Assembly: GCA_964645125.1 (NCBI GenBank)
Contig: CAZXZC010000040.1
Span: forward strand, 1 to 5,288
Length of the DNA stretch: 5,288 bases
Reading direction: 5' to 3'
DNA from: JBDKGD01 sp964645125
GTDB lineage: Bacteria > Patescibacteriota > Minisyncoccia > UBA6257 > 2-01-FULL-56-20
Shown: positions 1 to 4,633 of the stretch, in pieces
How the letters are laid out: each line of letters starts with the position of its first letter
Numbering within the stretch: the first letter of the stretch is position 1
Program-made: the position numbers and the translations under genes
Notes under the pieces: generated by a model
The model's input: the letters and a program-made list of their open reading frames with translations, nothing else
Told to the model about the DNA's origin: nothing
The model's database searches: none

Positions 1-327
1 CTCACGGTATTTTTTGCCACCCACGACCCAACAACCCTAAACCAACAAGGCGCCGATTTTGGCACCCAGTACCGGTCGGTTGTTTTGTATACGAGTGAAA
101 AGCAAAAAGAAGAGACTGAAAAGTTTATTGCCGAATTAAATGAAGCCCCTGACGGCCACACAGTAGTGACTGAAGTTGCGCCGCTTTCGGTGTTTTATGA
201 AGCCGAAGACTATCACCACAACTACTTTAAAAACAACACCGACGCCCCATACTGCCAAGCCGTCATATCGCCAAAACTTAAGAAATTGAAAGATCGCTTT
301 AATGCCTTATTGAAAGCGAGTAACTAA
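1..327 (+). CDS. msrA: Peptide methionine sulfoxide reductase MsrA, C-terminal part (5' end outside window)
   Basis: MsrA reduces methionine-S-sulfoxide in proteins or free methionine back to methionine, a cytoplasmic oxidative-damage repair step that uses thioredoxin-type reductants. The reading frame is open from base 1, giving 108 residues before the TAA at 325-327. Seen directly: THDPTTLNQQGADFGTQYRS near the start, the family's conserved stretch around the substrate pocket, and later FYEAEDYHHNYF, which corresponds to the conserved FxxAEdYHqdYf segment near the MsrA C-terminus. The catalytic cysteine of the GCFW motif lies upstream of the window, so activity cannot be judged. A TTG at 85 could be mistaken for a start, but homology continues upstream through it. 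No MsrB domain follows; the protein ends about 35 residues after the YHHNY motif, as in stand-alone MsrA. The family call is secure. Confidence 0.95.
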   Translation, partial: LTVFFATHDPTTLNQQGADFGTQYRSVVLYTSEKQKEETEKFIAELNEAPDGHTVVTEVAPLSVFYEAEDYHHNYFKNNTDAPYCQAVISPKLKKLKDRFNALLKASN

Positions 328-339
328 CTGGTGTATAGT
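310..339 (+). promoter_or_regulatory. Sigma-70-like promoter for the 384-569 gene
   Basis: TTGAAA (310-315) and TATAGT (334-339) are separated by 18 bp, each one mismatch from the -35 and -10 consensus. The -35 lies inside the last codons of msrA. The predicted start of transcription is near 346, giving a leader of about 38 nt with no clear Shine-Dalgarno sequence. Inferred from sequence only. Confidence 0.5.
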
Positions 340-383
340 AATGCCTATAAGCGTCGAATATATAAAAATTTAATCTACTCAAT

Positions 384-569
384 ATGTCAGACGAAATGAT
401 GAACAACGGCCAACAGCCAATGGAACCTGCACAGGGCGGAAGCTGCACTGGCGAGCACAAAGAAGGTGAGATGAAAAAGGAAGACACCAAGTGTGAAGGC
501 AAGAAAGAAGAAGGTGCTAGCTGTAAGAGTGACGCCGCTCCTGCTCACACCGACGGCGCCGCAATGTAA
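384..569 (+). CDS. Small Lys/Glu-rich, Cys-containing hydrophilic protein (unrecognised)
   Basis: This 61-residue protein belongs to no family I recognise. It is very hydrophilic and probably disordered. The first 20 residues are rich in Met, Asn, Gln and Pro; residues 24-43 are dominated by Lys, Glu and Gly; the tail is Ala-rich and ends in Met. Three cysteines (C21, C37, C47) sit in the contexts GSCTG, TKCEGKKEEG and ASCKS, spaced 16 and 10 apart, which could bind metal or form a redox pair, although no standard zinc-finger spacing is present. There is no signal peptide or membrane segment. Support for it being a gene: a near-consensus promoter at 310-339, an ATG start, and a strong hairpin terminator 22 bases after its TAA. 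There is no Shine-Dalgarno sequence. It follows msrA, but its own promoter argues against an obligate operon. It could also be a chance ORF of biased composition. Confidence 0.6.
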   Translation: MSDEMMNNGQQPMEPAQGGSCTGEHKEGEMKKEDTKCEGKKEEGASCKSDAAPAHTDGAAM

Positions 570-591
570 AATATCCAAAAGATATGATACT

Positions 592-627
592 AAAAACTCC
601 TTGCCGATAGGCGGGGAGTTTTTGATT
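592..627 (+). terminator. Rho-independent terminator after the small Cys protein
   Basis: The arms at 592-605 and 610-623 pair over 14 positions (A5 CTCC, two G-U pairs, GCC) around a GATA loop, and the 3' arm ends in TTTTT followed by GATTTT. The hairpin lies 22 bases after the stop at 569. The A-rich 5' arm could also let it act weakly on the minus strand. Confidence 0.85.
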
Positions 628-650
628 TTCGTGAAGCTCGCCCGTATGAT
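622..650 (+). promoter_or_regulatory. Promoter of the GRDP-like gene, predicting a leaderless mRNA
   Basis: TTGATT (622-627) and TATGAT (645-650) are 17 bp apart; the -10 has one mismatch to consensus. Predicted +1 falls at 657-658, and 658 is the A of an in-frame ATG. The -35 is built from the T-run of the upstream terminator. No Shine-Dalgarno sequence precedes the ATG. Confidence 0.55.
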
Positions 651-657
651 GAGTTGT

Positions 658-1086
658 ATGGACTCCAAAATTCCAACCCTCCAAGAAGTAGACGCATACC
701 CAGTACCAGACCTGCTCATTCCGCGTGTAGCCCGCGTAAATAACATTCCAGAAGAATTTGCGGCAGGCTTAGTCAAAGAAGCAAAGCGAATGCTGTATTT
801 GTGCGTAGCAGCCGATATGACTATTGCACCTTCCGACCGCGTGGATTGGGCATGGCATGAGATGCTTATGTTTACCCGCTTTTATCGTAGTTTCGCCGAT
901 TTTATCGGTGGCTTTATTCACCATGACCCGAACCCACCTACCGATGATGACATGCATAAAGAAACCTGGGAGGAAATTCAAAAAACGTTAGGTATGCCTC
1001 GCCGTGGCACCGACACATATAACGCAACCAAGGCTGGCTACGAAAAGCAGTTCGGCGAAAAACCAAACCCATTGTATTGGCCATAA
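658..1086 (+). CDS. GRDP-like (DUF1399-type) cytoplasmic protein
   Basis: The product is 142 residues when started at ATG 658. Residues 63-91 carry the clearest signature: D63-xx-W66-H67, T73-xx-Y76-xx-F79, and F86-x-H88-H89-x-P91. This is the DxxWH...TxxYxxF...FxHHxP pattern I associate with glycine-rich-domain-containing-protein-like sequences, found in plants, fungi and scattered bacteria. The biochemical function is not established, and the invariant histidines suggest metal binding only as inference. Residues 92-142 form a polar tail. There is no signal peptide or transmembrane segment. The frame is open back to 493, but that extension runs through the preceding gene and its terminator. 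Other starts are GTG 631 and ATG 646, but 646 lies inside the predicted -10. I chose 658 because it matches the predicted +1 of a leaderless transcript. Family call moderately sure; start less so. Confidence 0.75.
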   Translation: MDSKIPTLQEVDAYPVPDLLIPRVARVNNIPEEFAAGLVKEAKRMLYLCVAADMTIAPSDRVDWAWHEMLMFTRFYRSFADFIGGFIHHDPNPPTDDDMHKETWEEIQKTLGMPRRGTDTYNATKAGYEKQFGEKPNPLYWP

Positions 1087-1133
1087 GAAAGGGTAGTGAG
1101 TAGGGTATAGCTAACAGTGAGAAAAAGAAGAGG

Positions 1134-1161
1134 ATGACAAAAGATACTGCGGTGATATAGT
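1134..1161 (+). promoter_or_regulatory. Extended -10 promoter of the CPBP-family gene
   Basis: ATGACA (1134-1139) and TATAGT (1156-1161) are spaced 16 bp, and TG at 1153-1154 makes an extended -10 (TGATATAGT). Predicted start of transcription is near 1168, leaving a leader of about 52 nt that contains the Shine-Dalgarno sequence of the gene at 1220. I see no clear terminator for the preceding gene between 1087 and 1133. Confidence 0.55.
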
Positions 1162-1209
1162 GTGAACTAGAAAGACTTGTGCTAAGTATTTCTACAACTA
1201 AAAACGGGT

Positions 1210-1218
1210 GAGGTGAGG
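1210..1218 (+). promoter_or_regulatory. Shine-Dalgarno sequence deciding the start at 1220
   Basis: The run GAGGTGAGG contains two overlapping purine-rich anti-SD matches. The first, GAGGTG at 1210-1215, lies 4 bases before ATG 1220. It distinguishes this start from an ATG in another frame further downstream. Confidence 0.7.
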
Positions 1219-1219
1219 T

Positions 1220-1846
1220 ATGAAACGATTTGTGTACTACGCGGAAATCCCATTGTTGTATGTATTTGTGTTGCTGATACTCTGGTGCGTACCAAAAGAA
1301 CTTCGATTGCTGGCAACACTAACTTTGTTTGCCTATGTGGGATGGAGTTGGAAAATGGCGGGGGATACGGCACGCACACTTGGGTTGCGACCAAGTAACC
1401 TGTTGGATGGATTGAGTGTGGCAGCGTGCATCGTGTTGGCGAATGTAGGTATTGTTACATGGATTCACAATCAGTGGTGTCCAACGGCCGGGAGTAATTG
1501 GGGTGCTCGAGGTATCTGCCTGAGTGCCGCTATATATTTTCTTTGGGCACTTGCACAACAACTGCTTGTATGTGGATATTTTGCCAACAGAATATTCTAT
1601 GCAACAAAAAGTACGTATCTCATGTGTTGGGGAACAGCGCTTGCATTTTCTCTTGCGCATTTTCCCAACGGAGTGCTCATGGCGCTTACGTTTGTAAATG
1701 GCGTATGTTGTGCGCTATTTTTCAGGCGCTATCGCAATCTCTATGTCATAAGCACAATGCATGTGTTGGTTGCGGTGTATTCCTTTATGCTTTTCCCATA
1801 CGCATGGCACCACGGCTTCCGTATCGGAAGGGGATACTGGTATTAA
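1220..1846 (+). CDS. CPBP-family intramembrane protein with QQxxxC in place of EExxxR
   Basis: This is a 208-residue multi-pass membrane protein. Hydrophobic segments lie at about 8-24, 29-46, 64-82, 98-121, 134-168 and 175-193. It resembles the CPBP (CAAX protease/Abi, PF02517) family of glutamic-type intramembrane proteases. The second motif FxxxH is present (F143, H147 in AFSLAHFPN) and a third-motif histidine occurs at H181, followed by A185 where Asn is usual. The first motif, normally EExxxRG, reads Q113-Q114-LLV-C118-G119, so the catalytic glutamates and the arginine are all missing. From memory, a CPBP subgroup has QQ at this site together with HFPN/HLPN and RYRNLY (here residues 170-175), so this may be a lineage-specific variant rather than decay; I cannot verify that here. 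Classical proteolysis is doubtful. The start is supported by a strong Shine-Dalgarno sequence, and the gene ends 4 bases before a bidirectional terminator. Confidence 0.8.
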   Translation: MKRFVYYAEIPLLYVFVLLILWCVPKELRLLATLTLFAYVGWSWKMAGDTARTLGLRPSNLLDGLSVAACIVLANVGIVTWIHNQWCPTAGSNWGARGICLSAAIYFLWALAQQLLVCGYFANRIFYATKSTYLMCWGTALAFSLAHFPNGVLMALTFVNGVCCALFFRRYRNLYVISTMHVLVAVYSFMLFPYAWHHGFRIGRGYWY

Positions 1847-1850
1847 GCAA

Positions 1851-1894
1851 AAAAAGTCTCGAGTATGATGCGCTCATTGCACTCGAGACTTTTT
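1851..1894. terminator. Bidirectional rho-independent terminator between convergent genes
   Basis: A perfect 14-bp inverted repeat (AAAAAGTCTCGAGT at 1851-1864; its complement at 1881-1894) encloses a 16-nt loop. The plus strand ends in CTTTTTATTTT; the minus strand ends in a run of seven T (1857... reading down to 1849). It closes the gene ending at 1846 on the plus strand. It also closes the gene ending at 1893 on the minus strand, whose TAA overlaps the hairpin by two bases. Confidence 0.92.
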
Positions 1895-2813
1895 ATTTTG
1901 CCGGTAAATATAGCGGGCCATAGGTGGCGATAGTTGCGCCACTGGTATTTTGTGCCTCAAGTTTGTAATACCAAGAACGCGAAAATGAATCATCCACAAC
2001 ACGAAGAAAATTAACACCGCTCCCATACGCGTAATCTCGTGCGAACAATTGTTCGTATCCACTACTCTGTGCTTGGCTGCGCGACACCACAACTCGTACT
2101 GCCGTAGCTGGCATATTTTGCCACCCAATTTCAATACCCGCGTCAGCATACACTACCCAGAACGGGTCGGTGGGGTAGGCGGTCGAGACACCCACAATAG
2201 GTTGACCGTCGGGAGTGTAGTAAATAGCAGGCGGCGTTGAGGTGGTGGTTGAAGTGGTGGAATGAATAGGCGGAGAAGAGCTAGCCGTGGATGTTGGGGT
2301 GGTGGATGTGGGTGGTGTTGAAGTGGGTGTCGTGGAGGGGGTTGATGTGGACGATGAAGGTGGAGTACTCGGCGGTGTGCTTGTAGGGGCTGTTTGTGTA
2401 GTACTGGTACCAGAGGTATAGATGATTGTCCCGGAAGTGTTAAGTATTTGAAAGTAATAGGTGTAGTCGGTTGACCCGCCAGACGTGCCCAAAAGCAAAT
2501 CAATAAATCCACCCTTTTTATCTTTGTTTTCTAGAGCCACTCGTTTCCACTCTACCCATTTTGGATTTTCTGGAGAAAGTCGATACACCACTATCGTTTC
2601 TGCCCCACCAAACAATCGTCTCCATGCCAATGTTACGTACCGTTTGCTTTTGGCATATATGCCAATGGCCGGCCCGGAATCTTCTTGCTGTTCTGCCTGG
2701 CGTTGTGCCTGGGGGGTAATAGCGCTATTAAATGCATAATACAGCGCCACAACTCCAACTACAATCGCCACAATTAAAATCACAATATAAACTTTTATCA
2801 GTTTTGCACCCAT
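1893..2813 (-). CDS. Membrane-anchored surface protein: two similar beta-sandwich domains joined by a Ser/Thr/Pro linker
   Basis: This 306-residue protein matches no family I can name. Residues 1-7 carry two lysines. Residues 8-28 form one strongly hydrophobic segment with no cleavage site or lipobox after it, so it reads as an uncleaved N-in/C-out anchor with the rest outside the cell. Residues 50-135 and 203-306 look like two versions of one fibronectin-III-like beta domain. They align at VTLAWRR/IEIGWQN, TIVVYRLS/RVVVSRSQ, and YYFQILNTSGTIIYTSG against YYKLEAQNTSGATIATYG. Residues 136-196 are almost entirely Thr, Ser and Pro, typical of an extended wall-spanning and possibly O-glycosylated linker. 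There is no sortase motif, catalytic signature or pilin prepilin-peptidase site. Convergent with the CPBP gene and divergent from the kinase-like gene. A structural or adhesive role is inference. Confidence 0.85.
   Translation of the reverse strand: MGAKLIKVYIVILIVAIVVGVVALYYAFNSAITPQAQRQAEQQEDSGPAIGIYAKSKRYVTLAWRRLFGGAETIVVYRLSPENPKWVEWKRVALENKDKKGGFIDLLLGTSGGSTDYTYYFQILNTSGTIIYTSGTSTTQTAPTSTPPSTPPSSSTSTPSTTPTSTPPTSTTPTSTASSSPPIHSTTSTTTSTPPAIYYTPDGQPIVGVSTAYPTDPFWVVYADAGIEIGWQNMPATAVRVVVSRSQAQSSGYEQLFARDYAYGSGVNFLRVVDDSFSRSWYYKLEAQNTSGATIATYGPLYLPAK
2226..2408 (-). repeat. Degenerate Ser/Thr/Pro-coding repeat tract
   Basis: This encodes residues 136-196 of the surface protein. The plus strand is a purine-rich run of imperfect GGTGTTGA, GTGGTG and GGATGTG units, meaning irregular TST/TPP codon repeats rather than an exact tandem. 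Such tracts tend to change length between strains by slippage in frame, so linker length may vary. Confidence 0.7.
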
Positions 2814-2824
2814 GCTATATTCTT

Positions 2825-2837
2825 ACTATACAGTATA
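2825..2837 (-). promoter_or_regulatory. Possible -10 region of the surface-protein gene
   Basis: On the minus strand two overlapping -10-like hexamers occur, TATACT (2837-2832) and TATAGT (2830-2825), 12-24 bases before the ATG. No good -35 is found at 16-18 bp and there is no Shine-Dalgarno sequence. The imperfect palindrome TATACAGTATA at 2827-2837 could instead be a protein-binding site. Confidence 0.3.
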
Positions 2838-2851
2838 TACAATAAAACATT

Positions 2852-2864
2852 TGATCTAAGATCA
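2852..2864. promoter_or_regulatory. 13-nt palindrome in the divergent promoter region (candidate operator)
   Basis: TGATCT-A-AGATCA is a perfect inverted repeat with one central base. It lies in the 72-bp gap between the divergent genes starting at 2813 (minus) and 2886 (plus), and overlaps the best -35-like hexamer for the plus gene (TTGATC at 2851-2856, 18 bp from a weak AATAAA at 2875-2880). The position fits a shared regulator site; no regulator gene is next to it. Confidence 0.35.
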
Positions 2865-2885
2865 TAGCAACCAAAATAAATCCTT

Positions 2886-3920
2886 ATGAATTTTGAATCA
2901 ATCCACTCAGGGTTTCATGACCAGGAGACACCTCCTATCCCACCCAGTGAAGCGGAAACGTTGGCTGATGATGGAAATAAAACTAATACTTCACATAGAA
3001 AAGAAGGGGCTACTACAAGCAATAAACGTATTAAGCCAGGAGCTCAGGAGGATCTAGCGTATTTCCAAAATGATGCAACTCGATTTTTTGAAACAATCCA
3101 TGTAACAGAAGCTGGAGAAGAGCGGAAATTAACCCGTGAAGAAATCGAGCAGATCATCGCGACCCATGAACCAGTTGAAATATTACCCCTCAAAGGAGGG
3201 CAAGACATCGCGCAGCTGGTAGAGTTGCGTGATGATGGATCGATTCTATTTAAACCAACGTCGACAGAATTGGGAATACACAGGGATAATATTGAGCAAG
3301 AAACATACGCACAGCGTGAACGTGCCGCCTATGTGGTTGATAAGTTTTTCAATTTTAATCTTGTACCAGAAACAGTGATTCGAGAAGTGGGGGGCAAAAT
3401 TGGAAGCGCTCAGCGGTTTATACCAGACACGTCTACGGCTTTCGATGCTTCATATTATATTCCAGACGCAGCATATTCACTGCTCGCGTTGTTTGATTTT
3501 ATCATTTGGAATAATGATCGACACGAAAACAATGTATTAGTTCCAAATGAAGAGCCTGAACCTGAAAAAATGGCTCAAAATCTTAAGGCGATTGACAACA
3601 GTCTAAGCTTTGGCAAAGAAGCATTGCGCTCTCTAGGGGATATCGTTGGCAGTGAATTAGAGGGGGTTATGTTTGATGAACGCGTTGTTGAAAGAATCCA
3701 AGAAGTAGCCGATTCACCGGAATTACAGCAACAACTCGAATCTCAACTTCAAGAATTATTGAATGCAAAAGAAATAGAGGCACTTATGGCAAGAATTCAA
3801 GAAGCAGCTTGGCTCTTTGATGGAGAAAACACTATTTCTCCAGCACAACATGGGTCATGGTTTCCAAAATTTAAACCAGACTTCAAACCCCGACAAATAA
3901 GAAATGAATACATACATTGA
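2886..3920 (+). CDS. PI3/PI4-kinase-fold protein kinase-like enzyme
   Basis: This 344-residue soluble protein has a PI3/PI4-kinase-type catalytic core, the fold shared with bacterial SCO1664-like proteins and more distantly with HipA-type kinases. Visible elements in order: a polar, likely disordered N-terminus (1-55); a beta region with a possible glycine loop LKGGQD (102-107); LFKP with K123 as candidate ATP-binding lysine; QRERAAY with E145 as its partner; GSAQRFIP (173-180); the catalytic loop NNDRHENN with D211, R212, H213 and N216; and AIDNSLSF with D237-N238 as the metal-binding DN pair. A helical, coiled-coil-prone region follows at 262-312. All key residues are present, so an active ATP-dependent phosphotransferase is likely. 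The substrate (protein, lipid or small molecule) is unknown, and inositol lipids are not expected in such cells. No Shine-Dalgarno sequence precedes ATG 2886; the next Met is far downstream. Confidence 0.8.
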   Translation: MNFESIHSGFHDQETPPIPPSEAETLADDGNKTNTSHRKEGATTSNKRIKPGAQEDLAYFQNDATRFFETIHVTEAGEERKLTREEIEQIIATHEPVEILPLKGGQDIAQLVELRDDGSILFKPTSTELGIHRDNIEQETYAQRERAAYVVDKFFNFNLVPETVIREVGGKIGSAQRFIPDTSTAFDASYYIPDAAYSLLALFDFIIWNNDRHENNVLVPNEEPEPEKMAQNLKAIDNSLSFGKEALRSLGDIVGSELEGVMFDERVVERIQEVADSPELQQQLESQLQELLNAKEIEALMARIQEAAWLFDGENTISPAQHGSWFPKFKPDFKPRQIRNEYIH

Positions 3921-3945
3921 CATTCACAAAAAAGATAGTATTATA
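3917..3945 (+). promoter_or_regulatory. Near-consensus sigma-70 promoter of the 94-residue protein
   Basis: A perfect -35 TTGACA (3917-3922) is followed after 16 bp by TATTAT (3939-3944, one mismatch); ATTATA at 3940-3945 gives a 17-bp alternative. Predicted start of transcription is near 3951, giving a leader of about 24 nt that holds the Shine-Dalgarno sequence. The -35 overlaps the TGA stop of the kinase-like gene. Confidence 0.75.
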
Positions 3946-3964
3946 AAAAAAGAACATACCTTTT

Positions 3965-3972
3965 AGGAGGAG
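3965..3972 (+). promoter_or_regulatory. Strong Shine-Dalgarno sequence
   Basis: AGGAGGAG sits a few bases before ATG 3975 and fixes that start. It is the best ribosome binding site on the plus strand of this window. Confidence 0.85.
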
Positions 3973-3974
3973 CA

Positions 3975-4259
3975 ATGAAGAAACAAGTTGAGATCTACAA
4001 AATAATAGATGGTTCGCAGCAGTGCATTTTACGCCTGTTGCTTTCTCAAGATGGAAATATGATTTACGAATTTCCTTTTAGTGAAAATGAAGGTCAAAGA
4101 TTGGTCCAGAAATTGAAAGAAAAAGGAATCAAGAATTATGATCCTAACGCTACAAAAAATAGCCTGTATCCTGTTGACGGAATGTTGTTTTTGCAACAGC
4201 TTAAAAATAACTTCCACTCAGGGTATTTAAATGCCACTGAAATCATGGATGTTGAGTAA
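3975..4259 (+). CDS. Small conserved-looking protein, 94 residues, function unknown
   Basis: I do not recognise a named family. The N-terminal half looks like alternating beta strands (VEIYKIIDG, CILRLLLSQDG, MIYEFPF at about residues 5-35). An amphipathic helix follows (about 37-50, ENEGQRLVQKLKEKG), then a conserved-looking C-terminal part YPVDGMLFLQQLKNNF and HSGYLNATEI (65-90). There are no membrane segments, signal peptide or zinc motif; one cysteine (C17). It begins 54 bases after the kinase-like gene, on the same strand, but has its own near-consensus promoter and strong ribosome binding site, so it is probably expressed at higher level and independently. Two hairpins follow its stop. 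The neighbourhood raises the possibility that it is a partner or substrate of the kinase-like protein, which is inference only. Confidence 0.85.
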   Translation: MKKQVEIYKIIDGSQQCILRLLLSQDGNMIYEFPFSENEGQRLVQKLKEKGIKNYDPNATKNSLYPVDGMLFLQQLKNNFHSGYLNATEIMDVE

Positions 4260-4289
4260 GTCGCTCTAATCTTTGCAGTAGCTAAACAA

Positions 4290-4326
4290 AAATCCCCGGC
4301 ACCTAACATGTAGGTATCGGGGATTT
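4290..4326 (-). terminator. Hairpin terminator, best oriented on the minus strand
   Basis: The arms AAATCCCCG (4290-4298) and CGGGGATTT (4318-4326) pair perfectly over 9 bp, and an inner ACCTA/TAGGT stem (4301-4305, 4311-4315) continues above an internal loop. On the minus strand the stem runs into TTTTTGTTT, a proper U-tract. On the plus strand the tail is TTTACAT, much weaker. It therefore implies a transcript coming from the right, such as the candidate mini-gene at 4349-4438. Confidence 0.7.
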
Positions 4327-4330
4327 ACAT

Positions 4331-4360
4331 ATGTAGTTCAGATTTGGACTACATCTTTTT
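4331..4360 (+). terminator. Rho-independent terminator for the 94-residue protein gene
   Basis: ATGTAGTTCA (4331-4340) pairs with TGGACTACAT (4345-4354) over 10 positions (one G-U) around a GATT loop, followed by CTTTTT. It lies 71 bases after the stop at 4259, behind the other hairpin. On the minus strand its 5' side covers the stop codon of the candidate 29-residue ORF. Confidence 0.75.
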
Positions 4361-4438
4361 CGATTCCAGAGAAGCCAAACAATTTCGTTGGCATGCGTCA
4401 CAAACCATAATGTGTTCGCGTGTTAGCTCGTACGGCAA
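4349..4438 (-). CDS. Candidate 29-residue Cys-rich mini-protein
   Basis: On the minus strand a TTG codon (4438-4436) begins a 29-residue ORF that ends with TAG at 4351-4349. It is preceded by the purine-rich AGAGGAGGAGGG, a near-perfect Shine-Dalgarno sequence, about 4 bases upstream. The product is basic and contains V-CDACQRNC-L: cysteines 13, 16 and 20 in a CxxCxxxC arrangement, with a histidine (H9) just before, which could bind zinc or iron. A minus-oriented hairpin terminator follows at 4326-4290. An internal ATG at 4408 would give a shorter form that keeps the cysteines. I recognise no family. A chance ORF of this length is easy to find; the SD, Cys motif and terminator together are what support it. 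Confidence 0.45.
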   Translation of the reverse strand: MPYELTREHIMVCDACQRNCLASLESKKM

Positions 4439-4470
4439 CCCTCCTCCTCTACTTGCTAAAGCTTTTAAAT

Positions 4471-4500
4471 ATTATTGCAGTTTAGTGCAAATCTAAGCAA
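4471..4500 (-). promoter_or_regulatory. Possible promoter of the 29-residue ORF, with an inverted repeat
   Basis: On the minus strand TTGCTT (4500-4495) and AATAAT (4476-4471) are 18 bp apart, with TG at 4479-4478 making an extended -10. The same bases contain the inverted repeat TTGCA-gtttag-TGCAA (4475-4490), which could be an operator or an RNA hairpin. Predicted start near 4464 gives a leader of about 26 nt containing the Shine-Dalgarno sequence. Confidence 0.35.
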
Positions 4501-4615
4501 CGCCTGTCGCGGTACATTCAATGCTAATCACGGGCATAGGGGTGGTCTCCAATGGCCATTGGAGTGGTGGTGGAATAAACGTTGCGGCAGAAGAGAACAT
4601 ATCCAATTCCGGCAT
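4493..4615 (-). CDS. Doubtful 40-residue minus-strand ORF
   Basis: ATG at 4615-4613 opens a 40-residue frame ending with TAG at 4495-4493. The translation is protein-like, with ATFIPPPLQWPLETTPMPVI in the middle and a single cysteine near the end. It would lie 54 bases upstream of the 29-residue ORF on the same strand. There is no Shine-Dalgarno sequence and no convincing promoter, and a plus-strand ORF overlaps it, so it is listed only as a candidate. It contains an 18-bp palindrome that may be the real feature here. Confidence 0.25.
   Translation of the reverse strand: MPELDMFSSAATFIPPPLQWPLETTPMPVISIECTATGVA
4547..4564. repeat. Perfect 18-bp palindrome
   Basis: CTCCAATGGCCATTGGAG reads the same on both strands, with no spacer. 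It lacks a T-tract on either side and so is not a rho-independent terminator. It could be a dimeric protein-binding site. It lies in the sparsely coding 4440-4780 stretch. Confidence 0.7.
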
Positions 4616-4633
4616 ACATACCCCATATTCAAT

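Noticed and set aside
334..349. A 5-bp-arm inverted repeat TATAG/CTATA just after msrA, considered as its terminator.
   Set aside because: It is short and A/T-rich with no T-run after it. It overlaps a better explanation, the -10 of the following gene.
493..657. The GRDP-like frame is open upstream to an ATG at 493, giving a 197-residue version.
   Set aside because: The extension overlaps the 61-residue ORF and runs straight through a strong terminator hairpin. Its residues do not look like part of the domain, and a promoter fits the ATG at 658.
387..776. A 129-residue minus-strand ORF.
   Set aside because: It is antisense to the small Cys protein, the terminator and the GRDP-like gene, with a low-complexity Ser/Phe translation and no ribosome binding site or family resemblance.
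1498..1923. A 141-residue Cys-rich ORF in another frame of the CPBP gene, and a 113-residue minus ORF at 1319-1660.
   Set aside because: Both are shadows of the membrane-protein gene, which has the family motifs, the promoter, the Shine-Dalgarno sequence and the terminator.
2153..2512. A 119-residue His/Pro/Leu-rich minus-strand ORF.
   Set aside because: It is a frame-shifted reading of the Ser/Thr/Pro linker codons of the surface protein.
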